From Gammaproteobacteria bacterium (GTDB taxonomy: Bacteria > Pseudomonadota > Gammaproteobacteria > Xanthomonadales > SZUA-36): a stretch of 59,930 bases of DNA. The position numbers were made by a program, and so were the translations under genes. The notes under the pieces are model-generated. The model was given only the letters and a program-made list of their open reading frames with translations. It ran no database searches and had not been told where the DNA came from. Location: NCBI GenBank assembly GCA_030426265.1, contig JAUHYP010000016.1, forward strand, positions 1 to 59,930, in the 5' to 3' direction. Numbering within the stretch: position 1 is the first letter of the stretch; every line of letters begins with the position of its first letter. Positions 1 to 9,172 of the stretch are shown here, piece by piece.

Positions 1-96
1 GAGGCGGCGCAGGGCCTGCTGGCGCGGATCGATCAGCTCACACCGGCCAACTCGGGTTCGTTCTGGCACAGCAACGGAGACATCCTGCCCTGGTGA
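1..96 (+). CDS. C-terminal end of a short-chain dehydrogenase/reductase (partial)
   Basis: The window opens inside a gene in frame 1. Thirty-one codons remain before TGA at 94-96, ending SGSFWHSNGDILPW. A C-terminus with a Gly-Phe-Trp/Phe segment followed by a G-x-x-LPW end is typical of classical short-chain dehydrogenases of the C-factor/CsgA-like group, which are NAD(P)H-dependent Rossmann-fold oxidoreductases. The catalytic Tyr-x-x-x-Lys and cofactor motifs lie outside the window, so the substrate cannot be inferred. The family call rests on the tail alone. Confidence 0.6.
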   Translation, partial: EAAQGLLARIDQLTPANSGSFWHSNGDILPW

Positions 97-354
97 GGTG
101 AGCGGTTCCGCGCTCGGGTCGAGTCGCTGAGTGTGGGATAATGACTGGCCGCACTGGCGACGCCTGTCGGCGGATGAACAGAACCCGCTGACCGCGGGCG
201 TTCCAAGAGACATCATCCCTGGATTTCATGCCGATCAGTCTTCCCTTCTCGATGTTCCCTCGGTTGCCGGTGTTTCCGGCATCGGCTGTGCGTGGCGAAT
301 CAGATTCCCTCGATCCACTGGAATTACGCCCCTTTGACAGACGGTGGCCGCGCA

Positions 355-1398
355 ATGGCTGAACCGACCGGACTCGTCGGCCGACTGCGGGACGCGCTGG
401 CGTACCGGCTCAAAGACCCCATCCACATGCTGCAGCGCCTTTACCGGGCGTATCGGCACGGGCGGGAATTGACCCTGGTGCAGGACAACACGCATCGCGT
501 CCGGCCCAACGATGTGTTGTTGTTTGCAGCCCTTCGCAACGAGGCCGTTCGCCTGCCGTATTTCCTGGACTACTACCGCCGGCTGGGGGTGCACCACTTC
601 TTTCTCGTGGACAACGGCTCCACCGACGGGGTGATGGACCTGTTGTCCGAATGCGAAGACGTGTCGGTGTGGCACACGGACGCCAGCTATGCGACGGCGA
701 ACTTCGGTATGCACTGGCTCAATGCCCTGCTGCGGCGTCATGGTTGCGGTCATTGGTGCGTGACCTGCGACCCGGACGAGTTTCTCGTCTTTCCCTACAG
801 CGACCGGCGCAATCTGACCGAGCTTGGCCACTTCATCGAATCGGAGCAGCGTCGCAGCCTGTCCTGCATCATGTTGGACATGTACAGCGATCGTCCGCTG
901 GACGAGACCGTGTACCGCGCCGGGGACGATCCCTTCGCCATCGCGCCCTTCTTCGACGGCAACGGATACACCCAGCGCATCGGTCCACTGAGCGACAACT
1001 ACACCCGCGGCGGCATTCGCCGGCGTGTCTTCTTCCGGGAGGATCCGGACAACGCGCCCGCCCTCAACAAGACGCCGTTCGTGAAGTGGCGCTGGAGCTA
1101 CAGCTACTTCACCTCCATGCACCAGCTGGTGCCTTCCTGGTTGAACGAACCCAGCAACCGCTTGCACCAGTCTCCCACAGGATGTCTGATGCATTTCAAG
1201 TACTTCAGCTTTCTTCGTGAGAAAGTACATGAAGAAATGGAGCGCGGCGAGCACTGGAACGATTCCTTCGAATACCGGCGCTACGACGCCCAGCTGGGGC
1301 AGGACGGCGATACCTTCCTGGCGCCGTGCTCCGTGCGCTACGAGGATTGGCGCCAGCTCGCGGAACGCGGGTTTCTCGACACCGGGCAGTGGTTCTGA
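355..1398 (+). CDS. Family 2 glycosyltransferase (Glyco_tranf_2_4 type)
   Basis: Predicted 347-residue cytosolic glycosyltransferase. Residues 55-95 carry an opening strand (LLFAALRNEAVRLPYFLDYY), then LVDNGSTDG, the nucleotide-sugar binding segment of GT2 enzymes of the PF13704 type. Residues 139-142 (DPDE) are the likely DxD-like metal/nucleotide motif. I prefer ATG at 355; an in-frame GTG at 292 would add 21 residues with no family resemblance. The stop is directly followed by the ATG of the large glycosyltransferase-sulfotransferase gene, so the two are surely co-transcribed and likely build or decorate the same surface glycan. Donor and acceptor are unknown. The 97-354 gap upstream holds no convincing gene; GATAAT at 137-142 is a possible -10 element. 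Confidence 0.82.
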   Translation: MAEPTGLVGRLRDALAYRLKDPIHMLQRLYRAYRHGRELTLVQDNTHRVRPNDVLLFAALRNEAVRLPYFLDYYRRLGVHHFFLVDNGSTDGVMDLLSECEDVSVWHTDASYATANFGMHWLNALLRRHGCGHWCVTCDPDEFLVFPYSDRRNLTELGHFIESEQRRSLSCIMLDMYSDRPLDETVYRAGDDPFAIAPFFDGNGYTQRIGPLSDNYTRGGIRRRVFFREDPDNAPALNKTPFVKWRWSYSYFTSMHQLVPSWLNEPSNRLHQSPTGCLMHFKYFSFLREKVHEEMERGEHWNDSFEYRRYDAQLGQDGDTFLAPCSVRYEDWRQLAERGFLDTGQWF

Positions 1399-4300
1399 AT
1401 GGCTGCCTCGAGCGCCGATCCCTGCTTCCTCCTGCTCGTGCACGAGCACCCGTCCAGCTGGGCGGCGCTGGTGCGGCGCCTGCTTGCGGAGGGCGGCCGG
1501 GTGGTCATTCATCTCGACGCCGGGGCGCCGGACGCGTATCGCGACGAATTGATGGCGCGCATCGAGGACCTGGATGAAGTCCGTTCGAACCTGCTCTGGG
1601 CGAATCGGGTCGCGGTGCGCTGGGGCGAATGGTCCATGGTCGAGGCCACCCTGAGCGGCCTCGAGTGCATCGAACAGGCGGGCTTCGACCCCAGCCATGT
1701 CTGCCTGTTGAGCGGTTCCGACTACCCCTTGCGTCCATTGGACCAGCTGCGGGACTACCTGGGGCGACATCCCGGGAACGAATACATCGAGTGCGTGGAT
1801 CCGGAGTCCGTGCGCTGGGTGAAGGACGGCCTGCAGGTCGAGCGCTACCGCTACCGGTTTTTCGTCAACTGGCGGGAACACCCCCGGCTGTTCAGCTGGC
1901 TCCTGAACTGGCAACGACGTCTCGGATTGGGCCGCGAACTCCCGGACGGGCTGAAGGCCTATATGGGTTCCCAGTGGTGGGTGCTGACCTGGAAAACCTG
2001 CAAAGCGGTACTCGAGCGGTCCCGTACGCCGCGGATTGCGCGATTCTTTCGCCGCACCTGGGTTCCGGATGAACTGTTCTTCCAGACGCTGGTCATGGAC
2101 TCCCTGGGGCCCGGGCACCAGGTGGTTCCCTGGCAGCTGACGCATCACCAGTTCACGGAGTACGGCATTCCGGTGGTGTTCTGCGACGGGCATCACCGCT
2201 ACCTTTCCGAGCAGCCGTTCTTCTTCGCCCGCAAGCTCTCTCCCGACGCCCTGGACCTGCGGGCGAAGCTCGACGCGCTGGCCCGGGACGGCGTTGCGCC
2301 GCCGCCGGACGAGGAAGTCGGTCGCAGCTCCGGTGAGTACCGCCGCTTCATGGTCCGTCATCGCAACGGACCCGAGGGCCGCTGGTCCTGGGGGCGGAGG
2401 CTGGACGCCGACCTCGGTGAGCTTTGCTGGAACCGGCAGCCGTACCTGGTCGTCAGTTCCGATTCCAGGGCGGTGCTCGAGGAGGCGATGGCGCAGTTGC
2501 GCGATTCCGACCGATTCCAATGCCATGGGCGGCTGTTCCGCCCCGAGCGGATCGAATTCGGCAGCGCGGTGTCGAGCGGTGTGGCCGGGTACGCCGATGC
2601 CGATGTCGCGATCAGGGACCAGGATCCGGCCGCCTTTCTCACCGACCTCATCGGCGCGGCCAACGGACGCCCCCTGTGTTTTGCATGGCTCGAGGGCGTG
2701 GATGGCCAGCGAGGAGTTCACGAGGACCGGACCGTGGACGCGATCATCGCCCTGGACCGGAGGGCGACGTGGGTACGGCTGGTGCCTCCCCGGGCGCCCG
2801 GCGCGGCGGCCGGCCCCGGCTTTCCGCGCTGGGGCGCGACGGCATCGGCACGACTCCGGCGCTTCGGCTGGAGCGACGGGAACGCCGCCGAGCGTCTCGA
2901 CCGTGTGGCGCGTTCGGTCGTGCCCGGGCCGAAGCCCGAAGCGTTCCTCGATCCCACCCGGGAAGCGGGCGTTCAGGCCAACCCGCCCCGGCAGCGCCTG
3001 GTGCTGCACATCGGCGTGCATCGCACGGGCACCACCTCCATCCAGGACTGGTTGCACGGAAATCGCGGGACACTCGCGGCCCAGGGTGTCCATTACGCCT
3101 TCGACGGACCCAATCACAACGACCTGGTGCGAGACCTCGAGATCAGCGACAGCAACGGGTCACGCATCGTCAACCGCATCATCGCGGAAGCCGCCACGAC
3201 GGATGCGGGGACCGTCGTGCTCAGCGCCGAGGACCTGAGCTGGGCGATGCACGTCTATCGGCTGGCGCCCCTGAAATCGGTCTTCGATGTGCAGGTCGTG
3301 TGTTATCTCAGGCGCCAGGACGCATGGCTGGAGAGCTGGTACAACCAGAACGTGAAATGGCCCTGGAATGCCCGCGCGAGCCATCTGTCGCCGGGCGAAT
3401 TCCTCCAGCGGCGCGGCGAACACCACTGGATCGACTACGAGGCCACGCTGCGGCGCTGGTGCGATACCTTCGGGCCCGACGCCATCGTGGCCCGGTCCTA
3501 CGAGGAAATCCGCGCCGGCGGTTCGCTGATCGAGGACTTCGCCACGTTCTGCGGCATCGACCCCGCATCCCTGTCACCGCCCGAGAAGGAAGCCAATGCA
3601 TCGGTCTCCTCGACGGCGCTGATGATGCTTCGCCTGATGAAGCTGATCGAAAAGCCGCCGCCCCAACGGGTCATGCTGATCAGCGCGGTGCGAGAGGTCA
3701 TGGACGTACCGGGCGCGGAGGTGGAACCACACGTGTTTTCACCGCGCCAGCGACGCGAGGTGATGGAAGCCTACGCGGCCTCCAACGCCCGCGTCGCCCG
3801 GGACTACCTGGGGCGTGAGGGCGGGAACCTGTTCACCACCCCCATGCCGCCGGACGACCCGACCCTGCCGGCCATCGGCTTGCCGCCGGTAAAGGCGTTG
3901 CGCGAGTCCGTCACGCGCCCGCTGGTGCGCCACTACCTGCGTGAACTGTTGCAGCAGGGCGAGGGCACGGACACCACGGAAGACCGGACTTTGCTCGTCC
4001 TGGCATTGCGATCGCTGGACCTGCGAGCGCTCCGCAACCGCCTGGTGGCGCTGCTGTCGTCGCCCTGGGAGTTGCGGGACCTGCTGGCGCAGCAGCTCAC
4101 GGCGCGCGCCGGTCGAGGCGCCTTTGCGCCCTTGCTGCGCACCGCGGCCCCGAAACGTCGTCCGGACCTGGCTGCCTTCGTCGAGGCGCTCGGGCTGGAC
4201 GGCCTGGCAAGCGACGAGTACCAGGCGCTTACCGCCACCGTGGCGGACTGGCAGGGCCCGGCACGTCCTTACCTTCCCACCCTTTCGACCGGCCCCGGCT

Positions 4301-4539
4301 CCGACCCGGCTGCCGAGCGCCTGGTCCGGCGATGGCTCGAGCCCCTGGTGCGCGAGCTCGGGCTAAGGGTGCAGGCCCGTCGTGAAATCCAACGGACGGA
4401 CGCCATCCAGATCGACATCCGCATCGCCGACGCCAAGGCGGAGCTGGCGGGCCTCGAGGAGGAACTGGGCCGTTTGCGGGCGAAGATTTCCAATCCCCTG
4501 CGCACCGTCCTGCACCTTCGCGCCGTCGCCAGGCTCTAG
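1399..4539 (+). CDS. Bifunctional GT14 (core-2/I-branching) glycosyltransferase - DUF5927-like - sulfotransferase fusion
   Basis: Protein of 1046 residues with three recognisable parts. Residues about 8-270 match the core-2/I-branching beta-1,6-N-acetylglucosaminyltransferase fold (GT14): an LLLVHEHPSSW opening, a VRWGEWSMVEATL segment and a CLLSGSDYPLRP segment. Residues about 300-500, including CHGRLFRPERIEF and ADVAIRDQDPAAFLTDL, resemble the DUF5927 region that follows GT14 domains in Rhodobacterales proteins. From residue 534 a sulfotransferase begins; HIGVHRTGTTSIQ at about 536-548 is a PAPS 5'-phosphosulfate-binding loop, and CYLRRQDAWLESWYNQ lies downstream. The last roughly 100 residues are helical with a short coiled coil. 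It probably transfers a hexosamine and sulfates the same glycan. It starts right after the preceding GT2 stop, and its TAG shares CTAG with the convergent hydrolase gene. Confidence 0.8.
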   Translation: MAASSADPCFLLLVHEHPSSWAALVRRLLAEGGRVVIHLDAGAPDAYRDELMARIEDLDEVRSNLLWANRVAVRWGEWSMVEATLSGLECIEQAGFDPSHVCLLSGSDYPLRPLDQLRDYLGRHPGNEYIECVDPESVRWVKDGLQVERYRYRFFVNWREHPRLFSWLLNWQRRLGLGRELPDGLKAYMGSQWWVLTWKTCKAVLERSRTPRIARFFRRTWVPDELFFQTLVMDSLGPGHQVVPWQLTHHQFTEYGIPVVFCDGHHRYLSEQPFFFARKLSPDALDLRAKLDALARDGVAPPPDEEVGRSSGEYRRFMVRHRNGPEGRWSWGRRLDADLGELCWNRQPYLVVSSDSRAVLEEAMAQLRDSDRFQCHGRLFRPERIEFGSAVSSGVAGYADADVAIRDQDPAAFLTDLIGAANGRPLCFAWLEGVDGQRGVHEDRTVDAIIALDRRATWVRLVPPRAPGAAAGPGFPRWGATASARLRRFGWSDGNAAERLDRVARSVVPGPKPEAFLDPTREAGVQANPPRQRLVLHIGVHRTGTTSIQDWLHGNRGTLAAQGVHYAFDGPNHNDLVRDLEISDSNGSRIVNRIIAEAATTDAGTVVLSAEDLSWAMHVYRLAPLKSVFDVQVVCYLRRQDAWLESWYNQNVKWPWNARASHLSPGEFLQRRGEHHWIDYEATLRRWCDTFGPDAIVARSYEEIRAGGSLIEDFATFCGIDPASLSPPEKEANASVSSTALMMLRLMKLIEKPPPQRVMLISAVREVMDVPGAEVEPHVFSPRQRREVMEAYAASNARVARDYLGREGGNLFTTPMPPDDPTLPAIGLPPVKALRESVTRPLVRHYLRELLQQGEGTDTTEDRTLLVLALRSLDLRALRNRLVALLSSPWELRDLLAQQLTARAGRGAFAPLLRTAAPKRRPDLAAFVEALGLDGLASDEYQALTATVADWQGPARPYLPTLSTGPGSDPAAERLVRRWLEPLVRELGLRVQARREIQRTDAIQIDIRIADAKAELAGLEEELGRLRAKISNPLRTVLHLRAVARL

Positions 4540-6005
4540 TCGTCGAGGAATTCCAGGATCCGCGTCTCGAGGTAGGGGTAGAAGGGGTTCCAGCGCTGGC
4601 GCAGCATGACGTCCGCCGTGACCTGGAGCGCGCCACGTTCACCTCGAAGGTCCAGGGTGCCCAGGCTGGGCATGGGGGCCGGGGGATCCGGTTCAGCGCC
4701 GTAGAGCGGATCGTGAATGGGAAAGGCCAGCGCCACGTGCGACAGGGAGTACACGTTCGGTGGCCAGGCGAGTCCCAGTTCGATGCCCTCCGAAAAGGAC
4801 TCATCCGCCTCCAGTCGGCGCGCAACCACGTTGGGCGTCGACGCGTCCCGGTTGGTCACCAGCGTGAGGGCGTACTCGCGGTCGGGCCGTTCCCGGACCG
4901 CGGCGATCATGGCATCCGGCTTCCAGCGAATGAAATGCTCGACCCGGGCCTGCCGGTTGAGATCGAACAGAACGAGTTCGTGCTCCCCCGGGGGCAGGGG
5001 GTTGAACAGGCGGCTGACCAGGACCGGTGGCAGTACGGTGGCGTCCACGACGGAGCTGAACGCGAGGATGGGCGGCATCCGCGACAGGGCGCCATCCGCT
5101 TCCAGGCGGGCGAGCTTTTCCTGGACCATCCGGGTGCCTCGGTAGGACACATCCCCCGCATTGACCGGAAAGGAACTGTATTTGAAGGGGTCGATTTCCG
5201 GGGAGAGGTCGTTCCAGGCGAGTTTCCGCAGGCCGAGCACCCGGCCCAGTCGCGCCTGCCAGGCGGCGAAGGCGGCCAGGGGTGTGACGCCGACCTCCGG
5301 GGAGATCAGGACGACACGCGAGGGCAGTGGACGGTCCTCGTCCGCCAGTGCATCGAGGGTCGCGTTGAGCGCGAGAGCGCCGCCGTTGGAGTAGCCGAGC
5401 ACCACCAGGGGTTTGTCGGGAAATCGATGAGCCAGGTCGTTGAGGGCGAGATCCACGGCGGCCGCCATGTCATTCCAGCGGGTGTGCGCCAGGGCCGAGG
5501 GCGCGGTGCCGTGCCCGGGAATGCGCAGGGCGAGGACGTGGGCGCCTGATCGGTGCAGCGTCGCGCCCAGGTGGCGCAGGCTGTAGGGCGAGTCCGAAAG
5601 GCCGTGGAGCAGGAGCACGACGCTTCGGGGGTTCTCCTGCGGCAGTTCGTAGCTGCGGTTCCAGTCGTTCGCCCAGCGCGCGGGATCGGCAAGGCTTCCC
5701 TGGCGGTAACGGTTGATGTCCCCTGGATCGGCCGTCCCGGCGGGCGCAATCACTTCTCGGCGCAGTTCGGCGAACAGCCGGTCTTCGAGCGCGAAGTAGG
5801 CCGCGAGGTCGGGGAGATCGCTATCGGCGGTGAACTCCTCGTGCAGTCTCGTGGTGTGCCAGGTCGCCAGGTCGGGCCGGGACTCGAGGTGGATGATGAA
5901 AGCGGTGACCAGCGCCAGGACGGCGCCCACCATGGCCGCCAGCAGCCACTCGAGGATTCGCCGAAGTCGACCCCGGTACCTCCTGGGCAGGCGTTCCGGG
6001 GTCAC
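4536..6005 (-). CDS. Membrane-anchored alpha/beta hydrolase (lysophospholipase-like)
   Basis: A 489-residue protein with an arginine-rich N-terminus and one membrane segment at about residues 17-39, placing the catalytic domain in the periplasm (type II orientation expected). The fold is alpha/beta hydrolase: VVLLLHGLSDSPYSLRHLG at about 129-147 forms the oxyanion region, RIPGHGTAPS at 161-170 is typical of lysophospholipase/monoacylglycerol-lipase relatives, and GYSNG at 204-208 is the nucleophile elbow with Ser206. The acid and histidine are probably in the C-terminal third (DATVLP and EHFIRW segments), but I cannot fix them. The stop codon overlaps the convergent sulfotransferase gene by 4 bp. 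The substrate is unknown; an ester or lipid is most likely. Confidence 0.78.
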   Translation of the reverse strand: MTPERLPRRYRGRLRRILEWLLAAMVGAVLALVTAFIIHLESRPDLATWHTTRLHEEFTADSDLPDLAAYFALEDRLFAELRREVIAPAGTADPGDINRYRQGSLADPARWANDWNRSYELPQENPRSVVLLLHGLSDSPYSLRHLGATLHRSGAHVLALRIPGHGTAPSALAHTRWNDMAAAVDLALNDLAHRFPDKPLVVLGYSNGGALALNATLDALADEDRPLPSRVVLISPEVGVTPLAAFAAWQARLGRVLGLRKLAWNDLSPEIDPFKYSSFPVNAGDVSYRGTRMVQEKLARLEADGALSRMPPILAFSSVVDATVLPPVLVSRLFNPLPPGEHELVLFDLNRQARVEHFIRWKPDAMIAAVRERPDREYALTLVTNRDASTPNVVARRLEADESFSEGIELGLAWPPNVYSLSHVALAFPIHDPLYGAEPDPPAPMPSLGTLDLRGERGALQVTADVMLRQRWNPFYPYLETRILEFLDD

Positions 6006-6047
6006 CGCGGTTGTCTCGTCCGGACCGGGGTTGGAGCGGGGTGTGAC

Positions 6048-6072
6048 GCGGGGCCGGCCGACCCGGCCCCGC
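6048..6072 (-). terminator. GC-rich hairpin after the IPTL-CTERM gene
   Basis: Ten-base perfect arms (GCGGGGCCGG and CCGGCCCCGC) around a 5-base loop, starting 8 bases past the stop of the 6081-6920 gene. No U-tract follows in the minus direction, so this may be a weak or Rho-assisted terminator or a 3'-end stabiliser rather than a classical intrinsic terminator. Confidence 0.45.
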
Positions 6073-6080
6073 GAAACGGA

Positions 6081-6920
6081 TCAGAACCGGCGGTGAAACA
6101 GCAGCCCGGTCAGAGCGAACAGTCCCAGCAGCGCCAGGAGTCCCATGCGCGAGAGGCTGGGAACGGGAAACGCCAGCGCTCCGGCCGTCGGTGCCGGGGC
6201 GACGTTACCGCTGATCAGCAATTCCCCGCCCCACTGGTTACTGGGGCTCCAGCCGGGAATGGTCACGGTGTTCAGCAGGACGCCTGCGGTCGAATACTGG
6301 GCAATCACGTTGCTGCCGTTGTCCCCGACCCAGAGGGTGCCATCCGCGTCGTCCATCGCGAGGCAACACGGATCATTCAAAGCGGCGACCGGAAACTGGT
6401 CCAGCAGGGCGCCGGCCATGGAGTAGTGGTAAATGACGGGGTTGTTGATGTCGGAAATGTAGAACGAGTCGTCGCTGCTGTCGTAGGTGATGCCACTGCC
6501 GAGGAACGGAATGTCGAACAGCACGGCCTGGTTTTCCCAGGTCAGGTCGGCGATGGTGACCGAATTGGGGCTCCCGCAACACTCGACCCCGAAGTTGTTG
6601 ACGCCGTCGCTGGTGCCGTCCAGCAACTGGCTGAAGTTGCCGCCGCCGGTCCAGCTGTTCCCCGTAGGGTTGCCGCTGAAGTTGTATTCCGTGGCACCGT
6701 CGTCGTCACGGCCGCCGATGATGATGGAGTTGTTGATCGCGATGGCGTAGGCAGGGGAGTTCTGGTCGTTCGTGAAGGGCGTCGCGGTGAGGGCGTCGGT
6801 GTCGACAAACCATCCGAGCCCGGCATCCCCATCGACGTAGACAATCACCACGGCCTGGGCTGTGGGCGTGAACATCGAGGTCGCCAGGGCCAGCAGGCCC
6901 AACAACAGAGTGCGTTTCAT
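6081..6920 (-). CDS. Exported protein with divergent IPTL-CTERM sorting signal, NHL/beta-propeller-like body
   Basis: A 279-residue exported protein. The ATG at 6920 is preceded by GGGGAG and opens a clear signal peptide (MKRTLLLGLLALATSMF, cleavage after AQA); an in-frame start 51 bases upstream would bury that signal. The body has repeated segments such as DDSFYISDINN, CLAMDDADGTLWVGDNGSN and YSTAGVLLNTV, typical of NHL or SMP-30-like propeller blades. The C-terminus (PVPSLSRMGLLALLGLFALT, then LLFHRRF) has a proline-serine-leucine-serine motif, a membrane helix and a basic end. This matches the IPTL-CTERM tripartite pattern, a presumed substrate of an exosortase/archaeosortase-like or other dedicated processing system. 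No sorting enzyme is seen here. Confidence 0.72.
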   Translation of the reverse strand: MKRTLLLGLLALATSMFTPTAQAVVIVYVDGDAGLGWFVDTDALTATPFTNDQNSPAYAIAINNSIIIGGRDDDGATEYNFSGNPTGNSWTGGGNFSQLLDGTSDGVNNFGVECCGSPNSVTIADLTWENQAVLFDIPFLGSGITYDSSDDSFYISDINNPVIYHYSMAGALLDQFPVAALNDPCCLAMDDADGTLWVGDNGSNVIAQYSTAGVLLNTVTIPGWSPSNQWGGELLISGNVAPAPTAGALAFPVPSLSRMGLLALLGLFALTGLLFHRRF

Positions 6921-7015
6921 GGTGTTTTCTCCCCGGTTTTCGTTCGTGATTTCTTCACGGGAGCTTAACACGAAACAGGAACCCCAGTTCCGGTGAATTC
7001 CAGGGGCGGAATCGC

Positions 7016-7615
7016 TCAGGCCTGCCCGCCACCCTCCAGCACCACGCCCAGGGCGCGCAGTTTGCGTTCCGCCACAGGGTCCCGGTTGAGGGTCCAGCGA
7101 CGGTACAGCTCGACCACTTCCTTCGAGCCCATGCCTTCCGTCCGGTCGCAGGTCCTGGCAACCAGGTCCAGCATGTGCGCGAAGGTGGCGGCCAGTTCGG
7201 CGAAGATGTGCCGGTTGCGCCGGGCCCGTGTGCCCAGGTAGTCGTAGGCGCCGCTGCCCATGCCGACGAAGTAGTCCTGCCGGATGCCGCGCCGGGCGAA
7301 ACGTTCGGGAAAGAGGGCGCCCAGAAAGAGGGCCAGGTCACCCAGCTGGCGCAGCAGCAGGCAACGCTCGCGTTCGCTTCCGGCCTCGCGGGCGTCGCCG
7401 TAGAGCTGCGCGAGCGGGCGCAGGGTGAGCCCGTCCTCGTCATGGCTGAAGAGTTCCTCGCTACGGCCGAAACGGTCGAGGAGGGCGCCCAGGTACCAGA
7501 GCGTGTCTTCCTGGGGGCGACGCCGGAGGCTGCCTGCGCAGTGCTCGAGGCGTTGGGTGAAGAATTGCGAAAGGGATGTCTCGGCCACCGGTGGCGCGTT
7601 GGCATCGAGAAGCAT
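7016..7615 (-). CDS. Conserved protein of unknown function (199 aa)
   Basis: A 199-residue soluble, helix-rich protein without signal peptide or membrane segment. It starts at an ATG with a very strong ribosome-binding site (AAGGAGGTG, 4-5 bases upstream). I do not recognise a named domain. Visible features are an acidic, histidine-poor helical body, a central GMGSGAYDYLGTRARRNRHIF segment and a C-terminal stretch rich in Arg and Leu (ELYRRWTLNRDPVAERKLRA). It has no close operon partner; 138 bases separate it from the MATE gene upstream. The codon-position GC pattern looks coding. No function is proposed. Confidence 0.6.
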   Translation of the reverse strand: MLLDANAPPVAETSLSQFFTQRLEHCAGSLRRRPQEDTLWYLGALLDRFGRSEELFSHDEDGLTLRPLAQLYGDAREAGSERERCLLLRQLGDLALFLGALFPERFARRGIRQDYFVGMGSGAYDYLGTRARRNRHIFAELAATFAHMLDLVARTCDRTEGMGSKEVVELYRRWTLNRDPVAERKLRALGVVLEGGGQA

Positions 7616-7753
7616 GACACCTCCTTGGTCCTGTCCCTGCCTCCCTTTATATCGCAGAACGCCGTGGCCGCAAACCCGGCGTTTCCTGGCAGGCGCCGGC
7701 GAGGCCGGATGGATGCCGCTCGCCCGTGCGGACTGACCGTCGCCTTTCCAGCC

Positions 7754-9172
7754 CTAGACGACGCGTTGTTTCCACCGCCCGCGCTGGAACACCCACAGCG
7801 CCGCCAGCGCCAGCACCGTTTCGGCCGCGGGTACGGCGATGAACACGCCCCTGGGCCCCAGGCCCACGCTGCCCGCCAGCCACCAGGCCAGGGGAATCTG
7901 GAAGGCCCAGAAGGCGAAGAAATTGATGATGGTCGGCGTGTCCGTGTCCCCGGCGCCGTTGAGGGCCTGGATGGCCACCATGCCCAGGCCGTAGAACGCA
8001 TAGCCCAGGCTGAGAATGCGCAGGCACTCCACGCCATGCCGCACCACGGCGGGATCGTCGCTGAACACACCGAGGATGGACGGCGCGATGGCCAGGAACA
8101 CGATGGCCACCAGCACCATGAAGGCCACGTTGTAGCGGATGCAGATCCATACCGAGCGCGCGGCCCGCTCCGCTTGCCCGGCGCCCAGGTTCTGCCCGAC
8201 CAGGGTGGCCGCCGCATTGGACATGCCCCAGGCCGGCATCAGGGTGAAGATGATCACCCGGATGGCGATGGTGTAGCCGGCCACGGCCGCGCTGCCGTAC
8301 TCGGCCACGATGCGCGCCAGGATCATCCAGCTCGAGGTGCCGATGAGGAACTGCATGACGCCGCCCGCGCTGACACGCAGCAGGCGGCCCATGACCGGCC
8401 AGGCCACTTTCAGGTGTCGCAGGCCCATGCTGAGGTGGCGGCTGCCCTGGAACAGGATCCACAACTGGAAGGCGACCCCGCAGCCCCGGCCGATGGTGGT
8501 GGCCACCGCCGCGCCGGTGACACCCATTTCGGGAAAGAACCCGATGCCGAAGATCAGCAGGGGGTCCAGCACGATGTTGATGGCATTGGCCAGCCACAGC
8601 GCACGCATCGCGACGGCCGCGTCCCCGGCGCCGCGGAAGATGGCGTTGATGACGAACAGCCACGTGATGGTCAGCGAGCCGCCCAGCAGCCAGACGGTGT
8701 AGCCGCTGCCGATGTCGACCACCGACTCGCTGGCGCCCATCAGGCGCAGGATGTCCGGTGCGAAGAACAGGCCCGCCAGGCCCACGATGAGGCTGGTGAG
8801 CAGCCCCACCCAGAGGGCCTGGCCAGCGACGGTGGCGGCCTCGTCCGGCCGCTTCTCCCCGATGCGCCGGGCAACCAGGGCCGTGGTCCCCATGCTGATG
8901 CCCACCGCCACGGCGTAGAGCAGCGTGATCACGGCCTCGGTCAGCCCCACCGCCGCCACGGCATCGGCGCCGAGTTGCGCCACGAAGAAGATGTCCGTCA
9001 CCGCGAACACCGACTCCAGCGCCATCTCCAGCACCATGGGTACCGAGAGCAGGAACACGGCCTGGCCGATGGGGCCCGTGGTGAAGTCCGCCGTGTCGCC
9101 GCGCAGGGCGGCGCGCCAGAGACGCCAGCCGCGGACCAGGAACGGGGCCCTGGCCCCCGGCGATTCGCTCAC
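7754..9172 (-). CDS. MATE family multidrug/cation antiporter
   Basis: A 472-residue inner-membrane protein with about 12 predicted helices in two similar halves. The first half contains PMVLEMALESVFAVTDIFF and a GTTALVARRIGEK segment, both typical of MATE (NorM/DinF-type) exporters that extrude drugs or organic cations in exchange for Na+ or H+. The second half repeats the ATLVGQNLGAGQAERA-type signature. The start is GTG at 9172 and overlaps the TGA of the upstream VOC gene as GTGA, so translation is coupled. Drug specificity cannot be read from sequence. Confidence 0.9.
   Translation of the reverse strand: MSESPGARAPFLVRGWRLWRAALRGDTADFTTGPIGQAVFLLSVPMVLEMALESVFAVTDIFFVAQLGADAVAAVGLTEAVITLLYAVAVGISMGTTALVARRIGEKRPDEAATVAGQALWVGLLTSLIVGLAGLFFAPDILRLMGASESVVDIGSGYTVWLLGGSLTITWLFVINAIFRGAGDAAVAMRALWLANAINIVLDPLLIFGIGFFPEMGVTGAAVATTIGRGCGVAFQLWILFQGSRHLSMGLRHLKVAWPVMGRLLRVSAGGVMQFLIGTSSWMILARIVAEYGSAAVAGYTIAIRVIIFTLMPAWGMSNAAATLVGQNLGAGQAERAARSVWICIRYNVAFMVLVAIVFLAIAPSILGVFSDDPAVVRHGVECLRILSLGYAFYGLGMVAIQALNGAGDTDTPTIINFFAFWAFQIPLAWWLAGSVGLGPRGVFIAVPAAETVLALAALWVFQRGRWKQRVV

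Noticed and set aside
235..3117. Minus-strand open frame of about 960 codons opposite the glycosyltransferase genes
   Set aside because: It lies opposite two recognisable enzymes; it is a high-GC antisense artefact without a ribosome-binding site or motif.
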